From positions 1 through 43,934 of the forward strand of contig JAILHD010000021.1 of assembly GCA_024696155.1 (NCBI GenBank): 43,934 nt of DNA, read 5' to 3'. Source of the DNA: Treponema sp. Its GTDB lineage: Bacteria; Spirochaetota; Spirochaetia; Treponematales; Treponemataceae. Shown here piece after piece: positions 1 to 7,441 of this stretch; position 1 is the first letter of the stretch; every line of letters starts with the position of its first letter. Below the pieces are notes generated by a model, which saw only the letters and a list, made by a program, of their open reading frames with translations, was not told where the DNA came from and did not search any database. The position numbers were made by a program, and so were the translations under genes.

Positions 1-109
1 AAGGTTTGCCCCCTAATTCCCCCCGAGAGCGGTTCAATAGCATTCCTTAATTTTTGGAAAGGGGGTGTTGGGGGGGTGCCCCGCGGCAGGGGGGAAGGGG
101 GAAAACCTT
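1..109. repeat. Imperfect inverted repeat with four G-tracts
   Basis: AAGGTTT (1-7) pairs with AAACCTT (103-109), CCCCC (9-13) with GGGGG (97-101) and CCCCCC (19-24) with GGGGGG (89-94). The loop also holds G-runs at 61-65 and 70-76, so the plus strand carries four G-tracts of 5-7 bases within 41 bases. This can form either a long hairpin or a G-quadruplex. The element may continue to the left of the window. Confidence 0.6.
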
Positions 110-343
110 TTGCGTGCCCGCTTGTTTTAGTTGCGATACTCGCGGGCGGCATTTTTTTGTTTACGTTGATTTTACAGCGCGAAGAATAGATTTGGCGGCT
201 TATACAAAAAGAGTGCTTACTGCAACCGCCTCGATAATTTGTATTTGCAAAAAAAGTTAGGCGGATGAAGGTGTTCAAGCCCTTCACCCGGAATTTGCCC
301 GCGTGCGGAAACAGGCAGGACACAAAGCGGAACGCTACTGCGT

Positions 344-489
344 AACGAAGTGAAGCAGATGCGTGGAGCGACTGGCCTGACTGTGCTTGCATTAAAAAGC
401 GTGCGTTACTTCTGTGCGCTGCTACCTGCGAGCTTGCTAGTAAATGCAAACAGTCTGCGAAGGAATGGAGCGCAACGAAGTGAAGCAGA
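344..489 (+). repeat. Direct repeat of a 16-mer, 130 bp apart
   Basis: AACGAAGTGAAGCAGA occurs at 344-359 and again at 474-489, both preceded by CG and one base. The second copy lies inside the arms of an inverted repeat (446-453 / 503-510). Function unknown. Confidence 0.6.
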
Positions 490-620
490 ATGAGTGAGCT
501 GTCTGTTTGCTACCTTTTCCTGGAAGATGAAGCTTGTAGTGTAGGGGAAGTGTAGTGAGCGAAGGCGGTATGAAATACGGCCGAAGCGAACGGCTTTGAA
601 GAGACCCTTTTTGAAAACTA

Positions 621-635
621 TGTTACAATGACTTT
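621..635 (+). promoter_or_regulatory. Extended -10 promoter directly before the VOC gene
   Basis: TG-T-TACAAT (621-629) is an extended -10. Only six bases separate it from the ATG at 636, so transcription would begin at or next to the start codon. No ribosome binding site is present between them. Confidence 0.45.
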
Positions 636-1019
636 ATGAAGATTGAACATGTAGCACTTTATGTAACTGACCTGGAAAAAGCTAAAGACTTTTTTGTGAC
701 CTTCTTAAACGGTAAAGCCAATGACGGCTATCACAATACAAAAACAGATTTTAGATCTTACTTCATTTCTTTTGATGACGGTGCCCGCCTGGAACTTATG
801 ACAAGGCCTGAACTCGTGGAGCAGAATAAGAGCCCTTACAGAACCGGTTATGCTCATGTTGCGTTTAGCGTTGGAAGCAAAGAAGCTGTGGATGAATTAA
901 CTGCGAAGCTGGATGCAGCAGGTTACTCAGTTACCAGCGGACCGCGTACAACTGGAGACGGATATTACGAAAGCTGCATTATTGCTCTTGAAGATAACAT
1001 GATTGAAATTACGGAATAA
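636..1019 (+). CDS. VOC-family (glyoxalase/bleomycin-resistance fold) protein
   Basis: The 127-residue product is one complete vicinal-oxygen-chelate module made of two beta-alpha-beta-beta-beta halves. The first half starts MKIEHVALYVTDLEKAKDFF, with His5 in the usual metal-ligand place, and the second half begins near YAHVAFSVG. The C-terminal strand ends in MIEITE, whose glutamate matches the last metal ligand of the family. These proteins are metal-dependent lyases, isomerases or resistance proteins; the substrate cannot be read from sequence. The gene stands alone. It lacks a ribosome binding site and has a -10 element six bases upstream, so it may be leaderless. Family assignment is firm, function is open. 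Confidence 0.85.
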   Translation: MKIEHVALYVTDLEKAKDFFVTFLNGKANDGYHNTKTDFRSYFISFDDGARLELMTRPELVEQNKSPYRTGYAHVAFSVGSKEAVDELTAKLDAAGYSVTSGPRTTGDGYYESCIIALEDNMIEITE

Positions 1020-1064
1020 CAGAATTGCATTTTTTGATGCCTTATGTATTAGACTATAAAAGTA

Positions 1065-1085
1065 TCTCAGCCCTGAGAGCTGAGA
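1065..1085. repeat. Stem-loop downstream of the VOC gene
   Basis: TCTCAGC (1065-1071) and GCTGAGA (1079-1085) form a 7-bp stem with a 7-base loop. No T-run follows on the plus strand, so it is not a standard terminator. It could be a processing or decay barrier for the VOC transcript. Confidence 0.4.
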
Positions 1086-1140
1086 CGAAATACCAAAAAA
1101 GATACATAAATGATACGAATTATGATACTGTAACTTAAAT

Positions 1141-1198
1141 CTTTTCAAGTAAACTCAAACCTTTTCAGGTTGCCTAAATCCTTATAATATAATATAAT
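1141..1198 (+). promoter_or_regulatory. Promoter of the tmRNA-like RNA, with two upstream direct repeats
   Basis: TTGCCT (1170-1175), 17 bases, then TATAAT (1193-1198) is a near-consensus housekeeping promoter, so transcription would start near 1205. Upstream, CTTTTCAAGT (1141-1150) and CTTTTCAGGT (1161-1170) are direct repeats spaced 20 bp. They could be an activator site or chance in AT-rich DNA. Confidence 0.55.
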
Positions 1199-1204
1199 GG
1201 TAAT

Positions 1205-1333
1205 ATCAAATTAGGAACTTCACCGGATTTGAATGGATTCGACAGTAAGTCATATGCTCTTCCAAGCTGATGACGAGGGTTCGACTCCCTTCATCCGCTC
1301 TTCTAAAGCTCATCGATAAGATGGGCTTTTTTT
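1205..1333 (+). ncRNA. Compact tmRNA-like RNA (tRNA-like domain without mRNA part)
   Basis: Bases 1223-1250 resemble the 5' end of tmRNA, including the stretch TGAATGGATTCGACA that matches its stemless D-loop region. Bases 1275-1291 form a canonical T-arm: GAGGG, 7-base loop TTCGACT, CCCTT. CGGAT (1224-1228) pairs with ATCCG (1293-1297) as an acceptor-like stem, and GTCAT (1249-1253) pairs with ATGAC (1270-1274) exactly where tmRNA helix P2 lies. Only 16 bases lie inside that helix, where a normal tmRNA has about 250 with the tag frame and pseudoknots. No CCA is encoded and the third acceptor pair is G-C, not the G-U that alanyl-tRNA synthetase reads. It has its own promoter and terminator. 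It is either a deleted ssrA still transcribed or a tmRNA-derived small RNA. Confidence 0.55.
1305..1333 (+). terminator. Rho-independent terminator of the tmRNA-like RNA
   Basis: AAAGCTCATC (1305-1314), loop of 5, GATGGGCTTT (1320-1329) gives a 10-bp stem with one G-T pair, followed by a T-run through 1333. Confidence 0.85.
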
Positions 1334-1873
1334 ATGCCTAAAACCTTTTATTATATGAAATTAAAATTTCGAGATATATTATTTATATTTAATATATCCT
1401 GACTTGCTGTACCACTATCTTGAACGTAACGGCATTTTTAACGGATTTGGGATCGGATTGGATAAAAGATTGGATAAAGAATTTGATAAACCTATTTATG
1501 TGATTACGGTAGTGAATGCAGGCAAATTTTTTTTAAAGATATGTGTTTAACAGCTAGAGGTTCAGACTTGTGCTTAAAAGGAGTGGAGAGGTTTGTAGAA
1601 AAATTATTGATTGTAAAAGTTTGTCTTATTTCAACATCGTTATTATCTAGATTTAGCAACTTTCATATGTTCTGTAAGATTGGACGTATGAATAACATAT
1701 TTTTTTTATATATTGTTTTGCCTCGTCTAATGTCATTTGATATTTTCTAAATGCTTATATACCTTCATAAGTTCCAGAAGTATCTTTGCTGCTAATATAC
1801 ATCAGAGGCAGCAAGAAAAATCCATTCCTTACCATTCCATACAAATGGATCTGTACATTACATACTCATAAGC
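1334..1873. other. AT-rich non-coding stretch with a possible ORF remnant
   Basis: No start-bearing gene is convincing here. The 69-residue frame at 1541-1750 has no ribosome binding site and odd composition. The only protein-like run is at 1398-1550. The rest looks like decayed flank DNA between the tmRNA-like RNA and the HIRAN/WYL patch. Confidence 0.5.
1398..1550 (+). pseudogene. Possible C-terminal gene remnant
   Basis: A 50-codon open run without a start codon reads PDLLYHYLERNGIFNGFGIG and continues through a charged LDKRLDKEFDKP segment to a stop at 1548-1550. Its composition is protein-like, unlike the surrounding AT-rich DNA, and suggests the tail of a lost gene. I do not recognise the family. 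Confidence 0.25.
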
Positions 1874-2140
1874 TTACCTCCAGTTATAATAGTCTTTCTT
1901 CCCTTTTGAATAATGACCATGAATCTTTCTCATAAGCTTGTCTGCCTGCTTATGAGAATAAACATGTTTGATTATGTAATTATCATCAAGCAAAATACAA
2001 TTTTGAGCTGGATAATAAATAGCTGATGATTTACCATGGTTATAAAAGAGAGAAAATACTCCACATTGTAGAGAACTGCCTGGATAGTCATTTTCGTGAA
2101 ATTTATCCTTAATCTCTTTTACTAACCATTCATCATTCAT
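1874..2140 (-). CDS. Small uncharacterised protein, downstream of the HIRAN gene
   Basis: The 88-residue product begins MNDEWLVKEIKDKFHENDYP and ends in a basic, aromatic tail (HGHYSKGKKDYYNWR). No signal peptide, membrane helix or known motif is visible. Its start lies only three bases after the stop of the HIRAN-domain gene, so the two are almost certainly co-transcribed and probably translationally coupled. The size and tight coupling suggest an accessory partner of the HIRAN protein, but no function can be assigned. Confidence 0.6.
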   Translation of the reverse strand: MNDEWLVKEIKDKFHENDYPGSSLQCGVFSLFYNHGKSSAIYYPAQNCILLDDNYIIKHVYSHKQADKLMRKIHGHYSKGKKDYYNWR

Positions 2141-2143
2141 TTT

Positions 2144-3085
2144 TTACAATTCCAGTTCAACTACAATCTTACCACCAGAAAGGCTTGCTAGTTTTCCGCC
2201 ATAGTTCATCTTCTTTGGCTTTGCTTCGCGGATAATCTTTGACGCAAGAGCTCTGATGTGACCTGCTTTTTCAAGACCTGTATTACCAGAGATTTTTGCA
2301 ACAGGATTTTCGATACTTACCAGAATAGAGTTCTTGTCATACTGGTTGTATGGCTCAGCTTGAACTACAGTTTCAAGATTCTCATAAAAGTCATGCTTAG
2401 CTTTCCGGATTTTTTCTGCATCAGTTGAAAGAGCTTCCGGATTGATGTTGTTGCAAAGTTTTTCAAGTTCATAAGGAACAGAGTCGCGTTCCCAGCTGTA
2501 GAAGTTTGTTCCTACGAGTGGGAGTGTGAACTTTGCAGAGTTCTTCTTAAAGTAGCGGATAAATGCCTGGTCAATACTTTCGCGTGATGAATCGTAATTT
2601 AGCTTTTCAATTGCTGAATCAAAAACCAATTCCAGGTCTTCAGGATTGATTTCCTGCATTCGGCCATAACAGATAGAGAAAAGAATCTCAACACTTAAAG
2701 GTTCAAGAATATATTCTGTAACCTGTGAGAACAATTCAAAAACTTCTGAGCGGCGGATATAAAGTTCACCTGCAAGTAAAGAGTCTTTTGCTTCAACAGC
2801 TGCAAGAAGTGGTCCGATGTGTACAAGGTAATCAAACAGATTTTTGTCTGATACATCTACATCTGGAGCAACGTAAATTACAGGATTGCAGTTAAGCTCT
2901 GACTTTATGTAAACATAATAGCTTGGTGTGTAATAAGTACTTGAAGCAAACTTTAGTGCGCCTTCTACATTTGGAAGATCATTCTTTCCCCACTTACCAA
3001 CAAAATCGAGCTGGCCTGTTTTGCTCTTTGTGAATTCAAAGCAGTCGTTGGCTGTCTTAATTAAAATCTGTGCGTTCATAGACAC
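2144..3085 (-). CDS. HIRAN-domain protein with unknown N-terminal region
   Basis: The 313-residue protein ends in a HIRAN-like domain (about residues 235-313): the hallmark NQYDKNSILVSI strand with polar N-x-Y-D-x-N, then a helix carrying A-L-A-S-K-I-I, and a final beta strand. HIRAN domains bind 3' single-stranded DNA ends or sit in DNA-repair and phage-associated proteins. The first 230 residues are acidic and mostly helical and match nothing I know; no helicase or nuclease motifs are visible. It heads a two-gene minus-strand operon and diverges from a membrane protein and a WYL regulator. A role in DNA damage or foreign DNA response is an inference from domain and neighbours only. Confidence 0.65.
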   Translation of the reverse strand: MSMNAQILIKTANDCFEFTKSKTGQLDFVGKWGKNDLPNVEGALKFASSTYYTPSYYVYIKSELNCNPVIYVAPDVDVSDKNLFDYLVHIGPLLAAVEAKDSLLAGELYIRRSEVFELFSQVTEYILEPLSVEILFSICYGRMQEINPEDLELVFDSAIEKLNYDSSRESIDQAFIRYFKKNSAKFTLPLVGTNFYSWERDSVPYELEKLCNNINPEALSTDAEKIRKAKHDFYENLETVVQAEPYNQYDKNSILVSIENPVAKISGNTGLEKAGHIRALASKIIREAKPKKMNYGGKLASLSGGKIVVELEL

Positions 3086-3136
3086 CTCACAATTTATTTT
3101 GGACGTATAGGATAACCTCCTTCAGTTTACATCTCA

Positions 3137-3176
3137 ATTATAAAACAGAGGGTGTAGCAAATAAGTGAGCACCCTC
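3137..3176. promoter_or_regulatory. Inverted repeat in the divergent promoter region (possible operator)
   Basis: GAGGGTG (3148-3154) and CACCCTC (3170-3176) are perfect inverted 7-mers with 15 bases between, so their centres are 22 bp apart, about two helical turns. A minus-strand -10 (TATAAT, 3142-3137) for the HIRAN gene abuts the repeat, and the plus-strand extended -10 at 3187 is just beyond it. This is a good candidate site for the WYL regulator encoded next door. Confidence 0.45.
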
Positions 3177-3182
3177 AAAAAA

Positions 3183-3207
3183 GATGTGATATAATATAAA
3201 ATAAGGA
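3183..3207 (+). promoter_or_regulatory. Extended -10 promoter and ribosome binding site
   Basis: GATGTGATATAAT (3183-3195) contains an extended -10 (TGATATAAT). AAGGA at 3203-3207 lies 9 bases before the ATG at 3217. The identical 13-mer occurs before dnaB at 26138-26150. Confidence 0.55.
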
Positions 3208-3216
3208 TTTTATATT

Positions 3217-3558
3217 ATGAATTCTGAAAATCTCGTTTATTTTGTAGCAGTTTTTGTATGTGCAATTATATTTATATCAATTTCCATCTATGCTTTTTTC
3301 ACAAAAAAGCCAATTAATTTCTGGACATGGGAAAAGATTTCAACTGACTCAATCACTGATATAAAAAGTTTTAATCGATCTTATGGTATTATGTGGTTAA
3401 TATATGGCTTGTGTTGGCTTATTTCAGATGTTCTAGGTTTATTTAGCTTTGTAGCCAGTATTATTTTTCTTATATCTTTAAATACTATTGGAATAATATT
3501 GTTAATTTTTATAAATCAAAAAATTAGAAAACAGTATTTTAAGAGAAGTTTTGAGTGA
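3217..3558 (+). CDS. Small membrane protein with about three transmembrane helices
   Basis: The 113-residue product has three hydrophobic helices, roughly at residues 6-27, 56-76 and 79-101, and a short cytoplasmic-type loop with INFWTWEKIS and DIKSFNRSYG between the first two. This layout resembles small DUF3784/SdpI-like membrane proteins of Firmicutes, but I cannot name the family with certainty. It has its own extended -10 promoter and ribosome binding site, and its end lies within 14 bases of the WYL start (3572), so it likely shares a transcript with that regulator. It may be a membrane partner or simply a hitchhiking gene. Confidence 0.6.
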   Translation: MNSENLVYFVAVFVCAIIFISISIYAFFTKKPINFWTWEKISTDSITDIKSFNRSYGIMWLIYGLCWLISDVLGLFSFVASIIFLISLNTIGIILLIFINQKIRKQYFKRSFE

Positions 3559-3571
3559 TTTTGAGGTTAAA

Positions 3572-4576
3572 ATGGCACAGAAAAAGCAGAAAGAATTCAA
3601 AAATAATTCTTATCATACTCTTAATTATCTGATGAAAATTGATCAGTCGATTCGTAACGGGGAATATCCGAATGCTAATAAACTGAATAAGATGTGGGGA
3701 ACTGAATTCAGCCGCAGTACTTTTGGACGCTATATAAGAACCTTACAAGATGACTATGGTGCACCAGTTGAATTTGATTTTACAAAGAATGGATACTATT
3801 ACACAGACAATACTTTTTATATACAGCAGGTAATGTTAAAAGAAGGGGAACTTCTGACGCTATCTACAATTCTACCACTGCTGGAACAGTATAAGAATAC
3901 ACCGCTTGAAGAGTCTTACAGAAACCTGATGAATAAGCTGATTGAAATGCTTCCTCAAAATATTACTGTTGATTCGGCTCTTATCAATAACGAAGTTCAT
4001 TTTATTTCTGACCCGATTACAAAGCTTGAAGATGGTGTTTTTGAAAAGGTATTAAAAGCTACAAAATCTCAGATGACTCTTGAGATGGAATATAAAACGG
4101 CCCAAAACAAAGATTATGAAGTACGCCGCTTTGATCCATATCATATAATTTGTCAGAAAGGAAGCTGGTATGTTCTTGGATATTCTTATCACGCTGAGGC
4201 TATCCGTCTTTATGCCATGCCCCGAATCCGTAATTGTAAGATTACAAAAGACAAGTTTTCGATTCCAAAGGACTTTAAGCTTAGTGACCATATTGATGTT
4301 CAGATGGGCGCCTGGGGAAACAGCGGCGAAAAGTTCAAAGTAGAGATTGAGTTTGAAAAAGGTCTTAAAACTTTTGTAATGGAACGTACCTGGCACAAGG
4401 GACAAACTTTACACGAAAACAAAGATGGTTCTGTTTATCTTTCGTTTGAAACTAATCAACTTTCGCAGACTGCTTCGTGGGTTATGTCATTTACAGGTGG
4501 TGCAAAAGTTTTGAATCCGCCGAAATTGAAAGATGAAGTTCGTGCTGCAGCAGAAAAGATTCTGGCCAACTGTTAA
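3572..4576 (+). CDS. WYL-domain transcriptional regulator
   Basis: The 334-residue protein has an N-terminal helix-turn-helix (about residues 15-75, with the segment SRSTFGRYIRTLQDDYGAPV) followed by a WYL ligand-sensing domain (about 150-240), including RRFDPYHIICQKGSWYVLGY and IRLYAMPRI, and a C-terminal WCX-like extension. WYL regulators often control DNA-damage or phage-defence loci and can bind single-stranded nucleic acid. I chose the ATG at 3572 because GAGG (3563-3566) sits five bases upstream; an in-frame TTG at 3551 is less likely. The divergent HIRAN operon and the inverted repeat at 3148-3176 are plausible targets. Confidence 0.85.
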   Translation: MAQKKQKEFKNNSYHTLNYLMKIDQSIRNGEYPNANKLNKMWGTEFSRSTFGRYIRTLQDDYGAPVEFDFTKNGYYYTDNTFYIQQVMLKEGELLTLSTILPLLEQYKNTPLEESYRNLMNKLIEMLPQNITVDSALINNEVHFISDPITKLEDGVFEKVLKATKSQMTLEMEYKTAQNKDYEVRRFDPYHIICQKGSWYVLGYSYHAEAIRLYAMPRIRNCKITKDKFSIPKDFKLSDHIDVQMGAWGNSGEKFKVEIEFEKGLKTFVMERTWHKGQTLHENKDGSVYLSFETNQLSQTASWVMSFTGGAKVLNPPKLKDEVRAAAEKILANC

Positions 4577-4588
4577 ACAATCAAGCAT

Positions 4589-5089
4589 TTAAAAACTTCC
4601 TTCCAATATCAAAGTAAAGCTTCCACTTTCTTTTAAAAGAAATCCTTCTGAAAAAATTGAAAGTATATATTCTTGATTTTCTTGTAATTCAGAACAATTA
4701 TAATTTATTTCTTGAACTGTATTTGTAACAGACACTGTTGTTTTTGGAGACTCCACTGTCCATGAATATGTATTACCTTTTTTTTCAAAAGAGGATGATT
4801 TACCTGTAGTACTTGTATTTGAAGTTGTACTGATTTTTGAAAAATGAAGAGTGAAGTTTCTTCCAGCAGGAATCTTGATGGTATTGTTTCCTGTTTTCAG
4901 GTTTTCTATTTTTATGTTATTAACTTTAGATAGTTTATAATCAGAATCAGATGAATCATCAATTATATGAATAATAGCTGATGGTTGCTCTTTGATTTTG
5001 ATATAATCGGAGGAAAGTTTTGTTGACTTACAAGCTGTAAAAAAAATAACAAGAATTAAACTTGCGGTAATATATAGTTTTTGTTTCAT
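4589..5089 (-). CDS. Predicted lipoprotein, function unknown
   Basis: The 166-residue product has a type II signal peptide: basic start MKQK, hydrophobic core, and lipobox FFTAC with Cys20 as the lipidation site. The mature part is rich in Ser, Thr and Lys with alternating hydrophobic residues, which suggests an all-beta domain (for example TISTTSNTSTTGKSSS and TKTTVSVTNTV-like stretches). It is monocistronic and ends 12 bases from the convergent WYL gene. A minus-strand TATAAT lies at 5118-5113. No ribosome binding site is obvious. Role unknown. Confidence 0.65.
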   Translation of the reverse strand: MKQKLYITASLILVIFFTACKSTKLSSDYIKIKEQPSAIIHIIDDSSDSDYKLSKVNNIKIENLKTGNNTIKIPAGRNFTLHFSKISTTSNTSTTGKSSSFEKKGNTYSWTVESPKTTVSVTNTVQEINYNCSELQENQEYILSIFSEGFLLKESGSFTLILEGSF

Positions 5090-5163
5090 ACGTTTTGCTT
5101 TTTAATTTTTTTTATTATAAAAGAAATATTTACATCCCAGTGTGATTATGGAGATTACAAAGA

Positions 5164-5197
5164 CAGCTTGGAGTAATGATTATGATTATCCAAGCTG
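5164..5197. repeat. 9-bp inverted repeat between lipoprotein and chemoreceptor genes
   Basis: CAGCTTGGA (5164-5172) and TCCAAGCTG (5189-5197) enclose 16 bases. It lies about 80 bases beyond the chemoreceptor stop and could terminate or stabilise that transcript, though no T-run follows. The flanking 5150-5273 also contains a short protein-like run (LPAEQMILDKIEEILFP, ending at 5273), perhaps a gene scrap. Confidence 0.45.
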
Positions 5198-5275
5198 CCA
5201 TCATATTCTGTTGCCTGTCTCCCCGCGGAGCAGATGATTCTGGATAAGATTGAAGAGATTCTATTCCCTTAAAAC

Positions 5276-7375
5276 TTACACCTTAAACTGATCAATCTGG
5301 TCGCCAATCTGGGTGATTGAAGAACGCATTTTTTCTGCAATGGCAGAAAGGGCTGCGCCGGTTTCGTTAATTTTTTTAGCTCCAATCGCCATTTCTTCCA
5401 TGCTGGCCTTCATAACAGTTGTAGCGTTCTGCAGATTTTTTACTTCATCAAGAATCTGTTTGTTTCCAATAGACATTTCTTCTGATGCAGTACGAACTTC
5501 TATTGTACTGTCGTTCATTGATTGAAGCGAATCTGTAATCTGTTTTGAACCTTCCTGCTGTTCTTCCATTGCCGACTTAATCTGGCGAACAAGCTGGTCT
5601 GTTTCATGAATTTTATCTGCAACAGAATTAAATGCCTCGCTCGATTCCTGTGATGCCTGCACAACAGAAACAATTGATTCCTTAATGCTAGAAAGCTGAT
5701 CACCAATTGTTTTAGACTGACTTGTTGATGTTTCTGAAAGTTTACGGATTTCATCAGCAACAACGGCAAAACCTTTTCCTGCATCACCTGCGTGGGCAGC
5801 TTCAATTGCGGCATTCATAGCAAGAAGGTTTGTCTGTTCTGCAATATCTGCAATTGCGGCATTTGCTTCCTGAAGCATCTGTGACTGCTGTTCAATTTCA
5901 TGAATTCTTTCGTTTACATGAATCTGTTTCTGGGCACCGCTTCTTGCATTTTCTGAAAGCAAATCAAAAGATTCTGCCATTTTGTCTACAGAATTATTTA
6001 CGCTTGCAATGTTTCCAATCATCTCTTCTACAGCGCTCGAGGCATTACTTACACCCTGAGACTGATTTGCAATCATTCTTTCCAGTGATTCAATGTTAGA
6101 AGCAATTTCATTTACGGCTCCTGCAGTCTGTGCAACGCTTTCACCCTGATTACTAATCTGATTATGTACGCTTGTAATGTTTGCAATAATTTGTGTAATA
6201 GAAGCGCTTGTGTCCTGCATACTTGCATCAAGGTCCACACCCGCAGCAGAAAGCATTTCTTTAGAATCTTTTACATCAGAAACAATAGTATGAAGTTTTT
6301 CTGTAAAGCTGTTGAATCCTTTTACAACGCCGCCAATTTCGTTATTAACGTTTTCGCTTTTTCCTGTAATTCGCTTGGTTAAATCAGCTTTTCCAGAAGC
6401 AATCTCTTCAATAGAAGCCTGAACTTCCTGCAACGGCTTTAATGAATGGAAAATTCCCATACCAATTCCAATTACAAGAGAAAGTCCCAGTAAAATTCCT
6501 GCAATAATAAGTGTGATTTCAATTTCTGACGCAGTTGCAAAAACCTGAGAGTCATCAATCATAAATGCAAAGCCCCAGTCTGCATTTTCTACAGGCTGAT
6601 AGGTTATATATTTGCTTCCAAGTGCGCCGAATTTAATCCACATTTCGCCAGATTTGCGTTCAGAAAGGGCCTTTGTAATAGGCTTCATTCCTTCCATAAT
6701 AGTGTTATTATATTCTTCGCCATTATCTGGTGCTGAAGAAGCAATGATTTCGCCTTCACTGTTAAAAAGATAGGCATAACCACTTTTACCAATCTTAATG
6801 CTGCTTACAAACTCTTTAAGTTTATTTACGCCTACAACCGCACTATAAAATCCAACTGTCCTTCCATTAACTTTTGCAGCCTTAGAAACGTGAATAATTG
6901 TATCGCCTGTAGATTTTGAAGTTACAGGGTCATCAATATTTGTATCATTTCCCTGAACCATAATTGCCTTAAAGTAAATTCTGTCTTTTACATTTGTGAT
7001 TTTTTTCTGGTCGTTATAAAAATCACCTTTTTCGTCAATATATCCAATGCGGTCAAAGTCTGGAGTTCGTGACTTTACATGTGCTACAAGCCAGTTTTGA
7101 ATTTGGTAAGGATCCGCAGTCTGTGTAACATCAGCTTCTGTGTACATTCGCATCTGCTTGATGTATTCGCTTAATCTTATAGAAACAACATTAGAATAGG
7201 CATCTGTAATTTTTCTACAGTCCTCTTCATAAGATAAAGCAATAGACTTTCTTGTGCGTGCTTTTACTACATTTACCTGCAATAAACTTAGGGTAACAAC
7301 AATCAAAATTGTGATTGAAACAATGTAGTAAACCAGTTTTCCTTGTTTTTTAGTTTTTGTAGTGTTCTTTGCCAT
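5276..7375 (-). CDS. Methyl-accepting chemotaxis protein with dCache sensor
   Basis: The 699-residue receptor has TM1 (about 14-35), a periplasmic double-Cache sensor (about 36-280, with the typical YFKAIMV and [11 protein letters not shown] segments), TM2 (about 286-308), a HAMP domain (308-360) and a long coiled-coil signalling domain (380-699). The conserved hairpin tip is complete ([19 protein letters not shown], about 513-530), so it should couple to CheA/CheW. dCache sensors usually bind amino acids or other small metabolites; the ligand is not clear. It carries no C-terminal CheR-tether pentapeptide. It lies beside an HD-GYP phosphodiesterase gene, which fits joint control of motility, and GGTGG upstream of the ATG can serve as ribosome binding site. 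Confidence 0.95.
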   Translation of the reverse strand: MAKNTTKTKKQGKLVYYIVSITILIVVTLSLLQVNVVKARTRKSIALSYEEDCRKITDAYSNVVSIRLSEYIKQMRMYTEADVTQTADPYQIQNWLVAHVKSRTPDFDRIGYIDEKGDFYNDQKKITNVKDRIYFKAIMVQGNDTNIDDPVTSKSTGDTIIHVSKAAKVNGRTVGFYSAVVGVNKLKEFVSSIKIGKSGYAYLFNSEGEIIASSAPDNGEEYNNTIMEGMKPITKALSERKSGEMWIKFGALGSKYITYQPVENADWGFAFMIDDSQVFATASEIEITLIIAGILLGLSLVIGIGMGIFHSLKPLQEVQASIEEIASGKADLTKRITGKSENVNNEIGGVVKGFNSFTEKLHTIVSDVKDSKEMLSAAGVDLDASMQDTSASITQIIANITSVHNQISNQGESVAQTAGAVNEIASNIESLERMIANQSQGVSNASSAVEEMIGNIASVNNSVDKMAESFDLLSENARSGAQKQIHVNERIHEIEQQSQMLQEANAAIADIAEQTNLLAMNAAIEAAHAGDAGKGFAVVADEIRKLSETSTSQSKTIGDQLSSIKESIVSVVQASQESSEAFNSVADKIHETDQLVRQIKSAMEEQQEGSKQITDSLQSMNDSTIEVRTASEEMSIGNKQILDEVKNLQNATTVMKASMEEMAIGAKKINETGAALSAIAEKMRSSITQIGDQIDQFKV

Positions 7376-7441
7376 AACTTTTATTTTACCACCAGTATTT
7401 AAATAAGTATAATTTTTTTTTATAAATTAGCCTAAAATTGA

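Larger units (their letters stand above)
1..635. other. Gene-free G-rich and repeat-containing stretch
   Basis: I find no convincing gene here. The one open frame (54-260) has a composition unlike any protein in the window. Bases 1-109 form an imperfect inverted repeat with long C and G runs. Bases 240-600 are richer in G+C than the rest and contain a repeated 16-mer (344-359 and 474-489) plus an inverted pair GCAAACAG (446-453) / CTGTTTGC (503-510). It reads as decayed or repetitive intergenic DNA. Confidence 0.6.

Noticed and set aside
54..260. 68-residue open frame
   Set aside because: It covers the G-rich inverted repeat, has an unnatural composition and no ribosome binding site.
1101..1127. 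Three GATAC copies about 11-12 bases apart as iterons
   Set aside because: Only three short AT-rich copies near a promoter, with no replication gene; chance is likely.
1223..1298. Ordinary tRNA gene of 76 bases
   Set aside because: The T-arm is canonical but there is no D-stem or proper anticodon stem-loop, and two acceptor pairs are mismatched. The 5' segment fits tmRNA better.
1541..1750. 69-residue open frame
   Set aside because: No ribosome binding site, AT-driven composition, no recognisable motif.
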